A stretch of DNA of 25,095 bases from Gallionella sp. UBA4737 (lineage in GTDB: Bacteria > Pseudomonadota > Gammaproteobacteria > Burkholderiales > Gallionellaceae). Position numbers and translations under genes: made by a program. Of the stretch, positions 15,394 to 22,948 are shown one piece after another (the first letter of the stretch is position 1; every line of letters starts with the position of its first letter). The DNA lies in the NCBI GenBank assembly GCA_002403995.1, contig DHIV01000005.1, positions 1 to 25,095 of the forward strand, given 5' to 3'. The notes under the pieces were generated by a model, which worked only from the letters and a program-made list of their open reading frames with translations, searched no databases and had not been told where the DNA came from.

Positions 15394-16140
15394 ATGTTGC
15401 TTAATGAGTTGCGCGATTATAACGCAAGCCTGCTGCAAACAAATCTGTTCAAGGATTACTGCCCGAACGGTGTGCAAGTGGAAGGCCGCGCGGAGGTGCG
15501 GCGTATCGCTACCGGAGTGACAGCTTCGCAGCATGTGCTGGACGCCGCGATCGCGTGGGGCGCGGATGCGATTCTGGTGCACCACGGTTATTTCTGGCGC
15601 AATGAAGAGGCTACTATTGTCGGGATCAAGAAAAATCGCATCGCACAGTTATTGCGCAACGACGTGAGCCTGCTGGCCTATCACCTGCCGCTCGATGCGC
15701 ATGCCGAACTGGGCAACAACGCACAGCTCGGCAAGTTGCTCGGTTTGGTAGAGCAGGGGCGGTTTGGTGAACAAAACATCGCATGGCTGGGTTCGTTGGC
15801 GCAGCCCCGGACACTGACGCAATTCACCCAGCAGATCACCCATGATCTGCAGCGCGCACCGCAAGTCATCGGAGAGGGTAACAAGAACATACGCAAGGTG
15901 GCCTGGTGCAGCGGCGGCGCGCAAGGCTACTTCGAAGCGGCGATCGCGCAAGGCGCGGACGCCTACATCACCGGAGAGATCTCAGAGCAGAACTTTCATC
16001 TGGCCAACGAAACCGGCGTGGCGTTCATCGCCGCAGGACATCACGCCACCGAGCGTTTTGGAATTCAGGCGCTGGGCGAGCATCTGGCAAAGCAGTTCGG
16101 CTTGGAGCATCGCTTCTTTGATCAAAACAACCCGGTTTGA
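15394..16140 (+). CDS. NIF3-family dinuclear metal protein (YbgI-like)
   Basis: The 248-residue protein belongs to the NIF3/YbgI family, hexameric rings with a dinuclear metal centre, variously described as GTP cyclohydrolase 1 type 2-like. Its physiological role is not settled. The metal-binding residues are visible as LVHHGYFW (His63, His64), AYHLPLDAH (Asp in the middle) and GHHATERFG near the C terminus. The ATG has an AGGGAA Shine-Dalgarno. In many betaproteobacteria a member of this family directly precedes the petABC bc1 operon; here the next plus-strand genes are the ACIII operon. Confidence 0.88.
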   Translation: MLLNELRDYNASLLQTNLFKDYCPNGVQVEGRAEVRRIATGVTASQHVLDAAIAWGADAILVHHGYFWRNEEATIVGIKKNRIAQLLRNDVSLLAYHLPLDAHAELGNNAQLGKLLGLVEQGRFGEQNIAWLGSLAQPRTLTQFTQQITHDLQRAPQVIGEGNKNIRKVAWCSGGAQGYFEAAIAQGADAYITGEISEQNFHLANETGVAFIAAGHHATERFGIQALGEHLAKQFGLEHRFFDQNNPV

Positions 16141-16164
16141 TCTTTTTACATTGAATGATCCGGA

Positions 16165-16803
16165 TCAATCGAGCAGTTCGTCGCGCAATCGATCCAGAGA
16201 AGCGGCTAGTAAGCTGCGTGGTGCGCTTTTTAGCGCGGTATTGGCGTGCTCGATTGCCTCGCGATGATCTATCAGCAATGTCCTGAAGATAATTTCGGCA
16301 TCATCCAATAATTTTTCAGGCTGCTGTGCGTAACGCAGCAGGAAATCTTTGCGGCGCGGATGAAAAGCTGTCCACCGCCAGGCAAGAAAGCTCGTATTGT
16401 TCTTGAAACCGGCGTTTTGCAGCGACGCTTTCAGGCTGTTTACAGCGGCTATTCCGAGTTGTTCGGGCGAGGGCGCGGCACTCCACATCAAACCAAAATA
16501 AATTCTCCATTCTCCACCCAGATATTGCTGCTCCATCATCGGACGAAGGTAAAGCGGTTGTTCCGTGCTGGTGTTGCAATATAATCCGACCAGACAATCC
16601 GGCGCGTTCCTGTCTTCGGTAGGTTCGAGGCGCCATGCCAGTCGATGCTCTTTAATCAACACCTCAAGGCGTGATAGCAACTCCAGCCACAGGCGATTGT
16701 TCATTTCCTCGCGAAGTTTATCCATCTGCTCGGCAACAGAGAGGCCCAGAGTCAAATTTTCTGTTCGGGCAAAAAATTCCAGTATCGCCTGCTCTTCATT
16801 CAT
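16165..16803 (-). CDS. Unrecognised 212-residue cytoplasmic protein
   Basis: I do not recognise a family. The predicted protein has no signal peptide or membrane segment. Helical, charged stretches at the N terminus (EQMDKLREEMNNRLWLELLSRLEVLIKEH) look like a coiled coil, the centre is mixed alpha/beta with many aromatics (LYLRPMMEQQYLGGEWRIYFGLMW), and the C terminus is helical (FRTLLIDHREAIEHANTAL). The central part is faintly like the C-terminal regions of some PD-(D/E)XK-type proteins, but no catalytic motif is evident, so that is only a guess. The start MNEEQAIL at 16803 is preferred to an upstream ATG at 16830 because a GGAT lies about 9 nt before it. It converges with the NIF3 gene and is divergent from the act operon. 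Codon use seems less GC-rich than in its neighbours (impression, not calculated). Confidence 0.6.
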   Translation of the reverse strand: MNEEQAILEFFARTENLTLGLSVAEQMDKLREEMNNRLWLELLSRLEVLIKEHRLAWRLEPTEDRNAPDCLVGLYCNTSTEQPLYLRPMMEQQYLGGEWRIYFGLMWSAAPSPEQLGIAAVNSLKASLQNAGFKNNTSFLAWRWTAFHPRRKDFLLRYAQQPEKLLDDAEIIFRTLLIDHREAIEHANTALKSAPRSLLAASLDRLRDELLD

Positions 16804-17126
16804 GGTGTCATATCCGAAGTGGCCCAACATTGAAAATGTATCGAAATGTGTCTGGCTGTATATAAGTGGTTGCTGTAATTCCGTGTGGCATATAACTTTT
16901 TTGCGGTGCCGGGGATGAGTTTCAATATTCAGTGTTGACTTTATTTTTCAGACTAGACATTATTCGTCCGTGTAGTCGCGCCGCGCTCATTATGTGCGGA
17001 AAAAAATAAAGCCAGATGCTAATTATAATCGCGGCACAACACATCAAAAAATAATCCGATTTATTTGTTCTATCATGCCAGCAGTAAGTGGTGTGTGATC
17101 ATTTGTTTGCTGGGGGAGCTCTTACG
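16804..17126. other. Intergenic region between the unknown gene and the act operon
   Basis: These 323 bases separate two divergent genes and are visibly more AT-rich than the flanking coding DNA. They contain the candidate act promoter (separate entry). A possible small hairpin, CCGCGC with GTGCGG around a 7-nt loop, lies at 16981-16999. A lone TATAAT at 17024-17029 lacks a -35 partner, and a weaker promoter-like pair (TTGCTG at 16870, TATAAC at 16891) has 15-bp spacing. The actA Shine-Dalgarno GGGGGAG is at 17112-17118. I see no tRNA, conserved small RNA or riboswitch. Confidence 0.6.
16935..16963 (+). promoter_or_regulatory. Candidate sigma-70 promoter of the act operon
   Basis: TTGACT (16935-16940) and CATTAT (16958-16963) are separated by exactly 17 bp. 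The -35 box matches 5 of 6 consensus positions and the -10 box 4 of 6. Initiation near 16970 would give a leader of about 157 nt before actA, long enough to hold a regulatory structure. The same CATTAT -10 and 17-bp spacing occur in the antiporter promoter candidate. Confidence 0.5.
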
Positions 17127-17903
17127 ATGCACCGTTTCTTACGTTTGTCCGTTTTATTCATGGGGCTGTTTTTTGCCTTGGGCAGTTATGCAACCGATGC
17201 ACCGCAATCCGAACCAGCGGATCCCGGTATTGAAGGTTCTGCTATCGACAAGTCTGCAAAGGAAAAGTCTGATAGTGGAGGTTCTGCTATCGCTGCATGG
17301 GAAGCGAAGTACTTTGCACCAGGCCCTGATGATGTAGGCCCTGCGATCGAGCAGCCGATCGAGTTTCCGCACTTCCGTCATGCTGGCGATAGAGACAAGG
17401 GCGGGATGGAGATCAACTGCATGTACTGCCATACCTACGCCAGGCGCAGTTTGGTGGCGGGCATTCCCCCCATTCAAAAATGCATAGGCTGCCATCAGAG
17501 CATCAATTCTGTACGAGACAAGCCGCGCATCAAAAAATTGTTCGAATACTGGGATGCCAAAAAGGCCATTCCCTGGAAGAAGGTGCATGATCTTCCTGAC
17601 TTCGTGCGTTTCAGCCACGAGCGCCATATCCAGCGATTCATATTCCAGTTGAACCGACCGGTTCAGGAAGTCTGCGGCTATTGCCACGGCGATGTGAAAA
17701 CGATGACGGTGGCACGCCGCCAGAAGCTGCTTTCCATGGGTTTTTGCGTCACCTGCCACGAAAAAGAACATCCTGTCACCGCCGAAGGCGGCACGCCAAT
17801 CGGCGATCAGGCATATTGGTACAGCATGCGCAAGCCTATTATCGATGTGTCGGGCGTTCTTAAAGCCCAAGGCCCGAACGACTGTTCGGTATGCCATAAA
17901 TAG
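17127..17903 (+). CDS. actA: ActA, pentaheme cytochrome c subunit of alternative complex III
   Basis: ActA is the periplasmic pentaheme cytochrome of ACIII and carries electrons away from the iron-sulfur subunit. The 258-residue product has an N-terminal hydrophobic segment (about 4-19) ending SYA-TD, a probable signal peptide or membrane anchor. Five CXXCH heme sites follow at 98-102, 119-123, 183-187, 207-211 and 253-257. Several extra histidines (PHFRH, FSHERH) can be axial ligands. The ATG at 17127 is chosen over an upstream in-frame codon (17088) because it has a GGGGGAG Shine-Dalgarno about 8 nt before it and starts the signal sequence. It heads the operon; actB1 follows after 15 nt. 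A 13-base direct repeat (17235-17247 and 17280-17292) encodes two Gly-Ser-Ala-Ile copies in the linker before the first heme. Confidence 0.92.
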   Translation: MHRFLRLSVLFMGLFFALGSYATDAPQSEPADPGIEGSAIDKSAKEKSDSGGSAIAAWEAKYFAPGPDDVGPAIEQPIEFPHFRHAGDRDKGGMEINCMYCHTYARRSLVAGIPPIQKCIGCHQSINSVRDKPRIKKLFEYWDAKKAIPWKKVHDLPDFVRFSHERHIQRFIFQLNRPVQEVCGYCHGDVKTMTVARRQKLLSMGFCVTCHEKEHPVTAEGGTPIGDQAYWYSMRKPIIDVSGVLKAQGPNDCSVCHK

Positions 17904-17918
17904 TTTAGAGAGGTTGTG

Positions 17919-20138
17919 ATGATGAACAGTGGTTTTGATCGACGTGAATTTCTGAAAGTACTGGGCTGGGGCGGTACGGCAGTTGCGTTGAGCGGCTGTG
18001 GTAACGGTATGGTCGAGAATGGCAAGGAAACTGTGGTCTCATATGTTGAAACGAACGACTACATGATCCCCAGTATCAGCGTATATTTCAATTCAACCTG
18101 TGCGCAATGCGATGCCGGTTGCAGCATCACCGGACGCATACGCGAAGGGCGCGTGCTGAAGGTGGAGGGTAATCCCGAATCAGCGATCAATCGCGGCAAG
18201 ACTTGCGGCCTGGGGCAGGCGGGCGTACAGCATCACTACAATCCGGACCGTGTACGCGAGCCGTTGTTGCGAACGGGCGACCAGGGCGAAGCCATTACCT
18301 GGGAGAAGGCATATGCGCTGATTGCCGACAAGCTCAAAGGTGTGAGCGGCGAAGAGATCGCATTTTTGACCGGCGGCGTGAGCGGCCATCTCAAGGTATT
18401 GCTGGGCAATTATCTGGACAGCTTCGGCTGCAAGAATCATGTCGTGTATGAAGCGATCGCTCCGGCTGTGGTGCGCGCTGCCAACAAGAAATCGTACGGC
18501 GTGGAAATGCCGCGCATCAATATCAACAAGGCCAAGGTGGTGCTGTCGTTCGGCGCTGACTTCCTGGGTGCATGGGTTTCCCCGGTGCATTTCTCCCAAC
18601 AATATGCGCAGTTTCGCAAGGGAGTGAATGGTCAACGCGGGGTATTGGTGCAGATCGAATCCAAGATGACCATGACCGGTGCCAATGCTGATCGCTGGCT
18701 GGTGGTGCGCCCCGGAACGGAAGGTATCCTGGCTTTGGGTATCATCAATGCGCTGGGCACCCACGGGGTAACATTGCCTGGCGATGTGGCAGCTGCGGTG
18801 AAAGGTTATGACAAGGAGCGCGTCAGCAAGGATACCGGCGTGTCGGCTGAACAGATCGACAAGATCGCCGCTTTGCTGAAAGCACGCACACCCAGCCTGG
18901 TGTTGGCGGGCAGTGCTGCAGAAGGTTATGCGCATGGTTCACAGAATGCCGCCGCGATCAATCTGCTCAATCATGTGTTGGGCAATGTCGGCAAGACAGT
19001 TGAAGCGGCTGCGATAGTGCCATTCCCGCAAATGACGCCGGCAACAGGTAATACTGCCGCGTTGAAGACGCTTAACGATGGTTTGAATGCGGGCAAGTAC
19101 AAGGTATTGTTCAGCTACGCAACCAATCCGGTATTCACTGCGCCGGGCGCGATGAAGTTCAGGGACAACATGGCCAAGGCTGGCTTCAAGGTGGCGTTTA
19201 CCCATTATCTGGATGAAACCGCCATGCAGGCTGATCTGGTGTTGCCGCTTGATTCCGCTTTGGAAGATTGGGGAACCCAGGTTCCCGAGTACATGGCTGA
19301 AGGTGCACAAATCAACATCCAGCAGCCGCTGATGGAAAAACTGCACCCCGATACCCGCGGCATGGGCGATATTTTGCTGGCTTTGATCAAGCAGCGTCGC
19401 GCCGAAGACTACAAAAAATTCGATGATTTCTATGCCTATCTGCGTGCCGCAGTGCTGCAAAACAAGGGCGCGCTGGGCGGCAGTGGCGTTGCCGACGACG
19501 ACATCTTCTGGAACGAGACGCTGAGCAAAGGTATCGTAAAGCTGTCTGGAGCAGCGCACGCTTCGTTGGCGTCTGGCAAGCCCAGCGCAGCGGGCCTGTC
19601 TCTGCCGGCACCGGCTGCAATCGATGCGCAATATCCGTTGCAACTGATTCCATCCGTGAATGCCAGCCTGCGCGATGGCCGCAATGCCAACCAACCGTGG
19701 TTGCAGGAATCGCCTGATCCGTTGACCACCATCGTGTGGGATTCCTGGGTGGAGATTCATCCCAAAAAGGCCGCCGAACTGGGGATAGAAGAGGGCGACA
19801 TCGTCGAAGTGACCGGCAAGAACGGCTCGATCAAAGCGCAAGCGTATATATTTCCCGGGATACATCCTGACGCGATTTCAATACCGCTGGGCCGCGGTCA
19901 CGAAGCGCTGGGCCGTTATGCCAAGGGTTATGGCGTGAACCCGTTCCAGATACTGGATATGGTGTTTGACAAGGAAACCGGCGAACTGGCGCTGCATGAA
20001 ACGCGCGTTAAAGTCAGCAAGACTGGTCAGCGCGTGATCGTGGTCAAGGATGAAGGTCCGGTAGGCGGACGACAAATGGGCAAGAAGATTGCCCCGCGTT
20101 TGCCCAGCGATAAAGTAAACCTTTCAAGGGAGATATAA
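17919..20138 (+). CDS. actB1: ActB1, molybdopterin-oxidoreductase-like subunit of alternative complex III
   Basis: This 739-residue protein corresponds to the first half of canonical ActB, a relative of molybdopterin oxidoreductases. It opens with a twin-arginine signal (DRREFLK, Arg8-Arg9) ending in a lipobox LSGC with Cys27, so it should be Tat-exported and lipid-anchored on the periplasmic side. A four-cysteine motif C61-x2-C64-x3-C68-x27-C96 of the [4Fe-4S] type follows. The large central domain (about 110-560) and a C-terminal dinucleotide-binding-like domain (about 610-720, VEIHPKKAAELGIEEGDIVEV) complete the fold. By analogy with PsrA the Mo-ligand cysteine would be near residue 181, where Ala is found, so molybdenum is probably absent. 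GTG 17916, ATG 17919 and ATG 17922 are all possible starts; AGAGAGG at 17907-17913 favours the ATGs. actB2 begins 3 nt after the stop. Confidence 0.9.
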   Translation: MMNSGFDRREFLKVLGWGGTAVALSGCGNGMVENGKETVVSYVETNDYMIPSISVYFNSTCAQCDAGCSITGRIREGRVLKVEGNPESAINRGKTCGLGQAGVQHHYNPDRVREPLLRTGDQGEAITWEKAYALIADKLKGVSGEEIAFLTGGVSGHLKVLLGNYLDSFGCKNHVVYEAIAPAVVRAANKKSYGVEMPRININKAKVVLSFGADFLGAWVSPVHFSQQYAQFRKGVNGQRGVLVQIESKMTMTGANADRWLVVRPGTEGILALGIINALGTHGVTLPGDVAAAVKGYDKERVSKDTGVSAEQIDKIAALLKARTPSLVLAGSAAEGYAHGSQNAAAINLLNHVLGNVGKTVEAAAIVPFPQMTPATGNTAALKTLNDGLNAGKYKVLFSYATNPVFTAPGAMKFRDNMAKAGFKVAFTHYLDETAMQADLVLPLDSALEDWGTQVPEYMAEGAQINIQQPLMEKLHPDTRGMGDILLALIKQRRAEDYKKFDDFYAYLRAAVLQNKGALGGSGVADDDIFWNETLSKGIVKLSGAAHASLASGKPSAAGLSLPAPAAIDAQYPLQLIPSVNASLRDGRNANQPWLQESPDPLTTIVWDSWVEIHPKKAAELGIEEGDIVEVTGKNGSIKAQAYIFPGIHPDAISIPLGRGHEALGRYAKGYGVNPFQILDMVFDKETGELALHETRVKVSKTGQRVIVVKDEGPVGGRQMGKKIAPRLPSDKVNLSREI

Positions 20139-20141
20139 AAA

Positions 20142-20996
20142 ATGTCGATTAGCACCTTATTTGAAAATTATTCGGAATTTCGCCACATGCATCCGAATAC
20201 GGATGTGCCGCATAATCCCTACAAATGGGCGATGAGTATCGATCTGGACGCTTGTAGCGGCTGCAATGCGTGCAGCGTCGCTTGTTATGCGGAAAATAAT
20301 CTGCCGGTAGTCGGCAGGGAAAAATATTTGCATGGGCAAGCGATGCACTGGATGCGCATCGAGCGTTACTGGGACGAAGACGGGCGTGAGTTTCCGGATC
20401 AGGGCGCGCGATTTCTGCCTATGATGTGCCAGCAATGCGAAGCCGCTCCTTGCGAAACGGTATGCCCGGTGGGAGCGACCAACCATACGCCGGATGGCAT
20501 CAATTCGCAGATTTACAATCGTTGCATCGGATCGCGCTATTGCTCGGCCAACTGTCCATACAAAGTGCGTTATTTCAACTGGTATGACTACCCGACCACC
20601 GACAACGTCTGGCCTGCAGAAATGAACCAGCAACTGAACCCGGATGTGACGGTGCGCGGCAAAGGTGTGATGGAAAAATGCACGTTCTGTATCCAGCGGG
20701 TGACGGTAGCCAAGAACAACGCCAAGAGCGAGGGGCGCCTGGTGCATGATGGCGATGTACAGACGGCGTGTCAGCAGGCCTGCCCTACCAGTGCCATCTC
20801 TTTCGGCAATCTTGTCGATCCCGCATCCAAAGTGCACAAGCAATGGCAAGCCCAGCAAGTCGAGTTGGATAAAGATGCGCAAGCCAAGGACGAGAAAGAG
20901 GGTGGGAGTGAGTTGCGCGGTTATCGCATCTTTGAAGAGTTGCGCCCTTATCCTTCGGTCATGTATCTGGAGCGCGTACGCGAAAGCGCCATTTAA
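20142..20996 (+). CDS. actB2: ActB2, iron-sulfur (ferredoxin-like) subunit of alternative complex III
   Basis: This 284-residue protein equals the second half of canonical ActB and carries the electron wire between quinol site and cytochromes. Four cysteine groups are visible: C38-C41-C44-C48, C96-C99-C104-C108, C128-S131-C134-C138, and C180-C183 with C210-C214. Ser131 replaces one cysteine, predicting three [4Fe-4S] clusters and one [3Fe-4S] cluster, the set described for ACIII. There is no signal peptide of its own, so it is probably exported with ActB1 by hitch-hiking through Tat, as in related complexes (inference). An AGGGAG Shine-Dalgarno lies in the end of actB1. In Rhodothermus-type operons B1 and B2 are one polypeptide; here they are separate genes 3 nt apart. 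Confidence 0.92.
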   Translation: MSISTLFENYSEFRHMHPNTDVPHNPYKWAMSIDLDACSGCNACSVACYAENNLPVVGREKYLHGQAMHWMRIERYWDEDGREFPDQGARFLPMMCQQCEAAPCETVCPVGATNHTPDGINSQIYNRCIGSRYCSANCPYKVRYFNWYDYPTTDNVWPAEMNQQLNPDVTVRGKGVMEKCTFCIQRVTVAKNNAKSEGRLVHDGDVQTACQQACPTSAISFGNLVDPASKVHKQWQAQQVELDKDAQAKDEKEGGSELRGYRIFEELRPYPSVMYLERVRESAI

Positions 20997-21034
20997 ACCG
21001 GCAAAATCACTGCAATTTCTTTAGGAAATAAACG

Positions 21035-22417
21035 ATGAAAGATATCCGCGAAGACATCGCTTGGGCGAAGATCAATAAAGATGTGCTCAAGAGTTTGGAA
21101 AATCCCAGAAAGCTGTATTGGGTAATTTTGTTTATCGCGATTGCCATGGTCGGCGTGGCCGTGGGTTGCGAGGTGTATCAATATAATGAAGGGCTGGGCG
21201 TGGCGAATTTCAGTAATCCGCATGTCTGGGGTTTGTACATCGCCACGTTCATCTTCTGGATCGGCATGAGCCACTCCGGCACTTTGCTGTCGGCGATTCT
21301 GCATATAATGCATGCCGACTGGCGCAAACCGATCTATCGCTTTGCCGAGGCCATGACCACTTTTTCGCTGATGACGGCCGGCTTGTTTGTGGCGGTGCAC
21401 TTGGGTCGCGTGTGGCAGATCTACTTTGCGCTGCCGTACCCGAACATGCGCCAGGTATGGCCGAATTTCCAGTCGCCGCTGCTGTGGGACGCGATGGCGA
21501 TCTTCACTTACCTCAGTTCGTCTATCCTGTTCCTGTATGTCGGGATGATCCCGGATCTGGCAATCTGCCGCGACAACATGAATCCGGGCTGGCGCAAAAA
21601 GCTTTACACAGCATTGTCTCTGGGCTGGGAAGGGACAGATCGCCAATGGCGCAATTTCCGCATCACCTACCTGACGATCGCCTGCTTCCTGATTCCGCTG
21701 GCCGTGTCGGTGCACTCCATCGTGGCCTCCGATTTTGCGATGTCGCAACAACCGGGCTGGCACATCACCTCGTTTCCGCCATACTTTGTGGCGGGTGCGT
21801 TGTATTCCGGATGCGCCGCGATCATCACGCTGTTCATCATCTTGCGTTATGTATTCAAGTTTGAGGAATACATGACCATGTCGATCCTGAAGAAGATCGT
21901 GCGATTGACATTTGCGATTGCGATGGTGTGGACATACCTGAACCTGATCGAATACGCTTCGGTGTGGTACGGGCATGACCAGGCTGCCAAGGATGTGTTG
22001 ATCCAGAAAGCCACCGGCGTCTATGCGCCGTTCTGGTGGACGATGAACTTCTGCGGTTCGATTGTCCCGTTCATCATGTTTTTCAGGCGTTTCCAAACCC
22101 ACATCCCGGTGATGTTTGCAGTCTCGCTGCTGCTTAACCTGGGCATGTGGCTGGAGCGCTGGATGATCGTTGCGCCGACTTTCTCGCATGGCTACTATCC
22201 GTGGACTTGGGATCACGACCAGTGGCCCAGTCTGGTGCAATGGGGCATCGTGTTCGGCAGTTTCGGCTGGTTTGCCATGTTGTTCATGATTTTCTGCAAG
22301 ATATTCCCGTCAGTTTCCATGTATGAGGTGAAGGAAATGGTCTATCACCGCAGTCAGGCAACTAAAAAGCTGGAAGCTACCGCAAAATTGGCGGCAGCCG
22401 GAAAGGGAGCACACTAA
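21035..22417 (+). CDS. actC: ActC, NrfD-family membrane quinol-binding subunit of alternative complex III
   Basis: ActC is a polytopic NrfD/PsrC-family protein that oxidises quinol at the periplasmic side of the membrane. The 460-residue product has about nine to ten hydrophobic segments. Family motifs include WIGMSHSGTLLSAIL (His80, quinol-site region), the HSIVASDFAMSQQPGWH loop from His227, and LIEYASVWYGH. Termini are hydrophilic; the C-terminal 40 residues are charged and presumably cytoplasmic. The ATG at 21035 has an AGGAA Shine-Dalgarno. The stop abuts the actD start with no spacer. Confidence 0.93.
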   Translation: MKDIREDIAWAKINKDVLKSLENPRKLYWVILFIAIAMVGVAVGCEVYQYNEGLGVANFSNPHVWGLYIATFIFWIGMSHSGTLLSAILHIMHADWRKPIYRFAEAMTTFSLMTAGLFVAVHLGRVWQIYFALPYPNMRQVWPNFQSPLLWDAMAIFTYLSSSILFLYVGMIPDLAICRDNMNPGWRKKLYTALSLGWEGTDRQWRNFRITYLTIACFLIPLAVSVHSIVASDFAMSQQPGWHITSFPPYFVAGALYSGCAAIITLFIILRYVFKFEEYMTMSILKKIVRLTFAIAMVWTYLNLIEYASVWYGHDQAAKDVLIQKATGVYAPFWWTMNFCGSIVPFIMFFRRFQTHIPVMFAVSLLLNLGMWLERWMIVAPTFSHGYYPWTWDHDQWPSLVQWGIVFGSFGWFAMLFMIFCKIFPSVSMYEVKEMVYHRSQATKKLEATAKLAAAGKGAH

Positions 22418-22948
22418 ATGAGCAAACGTCATTTACTCGCGTTGTTCAGCAACTTTGACGAAGCCGAAGCGGTCGTCAAGGAGTTGCGCAATCTGAGGCT
22501 TAAAGGTTTCAACGCAGACAAAGACATGATTGTGAAATCACCGATCGAGCATCCCGAAGTGGAGCAGTTCTTGGGTGACAAACCTGTTCGTGTGCAGTGG
22601 TTCACCCTGGTTGGAGCTCTGTCAGGCGGTTCGTTGGCGTTCTTGTTGATCTCGGCTTCACAGGGAAACTTCTTTGCGCAAATGAAGGGTGGGAAGCCTA
22701 TCGTTCCATTCCCTCCCAATTTCGTGCTGACCTACGAAATGTTCATTCTGGGTGGTGTATATATTTCCGTACTTGGCTTCCTGATCTGCGCAGGCTTGCC
22801 CGCCAGGCGTTCGCCGTTATATAGCGCCAAGGTATCCGAAGACCAGATCGGTATTTTGGTGCAGGCGGATGAGGCTGCCAGCGGCACTTTGAAGTCAATT
22901 TTCACTAAACACCAGGCATTGGAAATCCAGGAAGAGGCGGGGAAATGA
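22418..22948 (+). CDS. actD: ActD, membrane subunit of alternative complex III (DUF3341)
   Basis: ActD is a small two-helix subunit of ACIII of the DUF3341 family. The 176-residue protein starts with a cytoplasmic ferredoxin-like fold typical of the family (LLALFSNFDEAEAVVKELR, KDMIVKSPIEHPEV). It has two membrane segments (about residues 63-84 and 102-125) and a C-terminal soluble tail. Its catalytic role is unknown; it is structural in solved complexes. It starts immediately after actC, using GGGAG in the actC end as Shine-Dalgarno, and overlaps actE by 4 nt. Confidence 0.9.
   Translation: MSKRHLLALFSNFDEAEAVVKELRNLRLKGFNADKDMIVKSPIEHPEVEQFLGDKPVRVQWFTLVGALSGGSLAFLLISASQGNFFAQMKGGKPIVPFPPNFVLTYEMFILGGVYISVLGFLICAGLPARRSPLYSAKVSEDQIGILVQADEAASGTLKSIFTKHQALEIQEEAGK

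Noticed and set aside
16156..16167. 12-base perfect palindrome TGATCCGGATCA between nif3 and the unknown gene
   Set aside because: It has no loop and no T tract, overlaps a stop codon, and is short enough to be chance; not a credible terminator.
17024..17029. Perfect TATAAT upstream of actA
   Set aside because: No -35 hexamer exists at 16-18 bp spacing and no extended -10 TG is present; the pair at 16935/16958 is better.
18939..19865. 308-codon open frame antisense to actB1
   Set aside because: It is a shadow of actB1 with no family features and no Shine-Dalgarno.
20993..22240. Long 415-codon open frame antisense to actC
   Set aside because: It is a codon-bias shadow of actC: the product is rich in His, Arg and Gln with no domain, and actC itself is clearly real.
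17916..22417. Polysulfide or thiosulfate reductase (PsrABC-like) instead of ACIII
   Set aside because: A Mo-protein/ferredoxin/NrfD trio alone would fit, but the pentaheme ActA, DUF3341 ActD, monoheme ActE and second membrane subunit ActF, plus the missing Mo ligand and the Ser131 cluster, point to ACIII.
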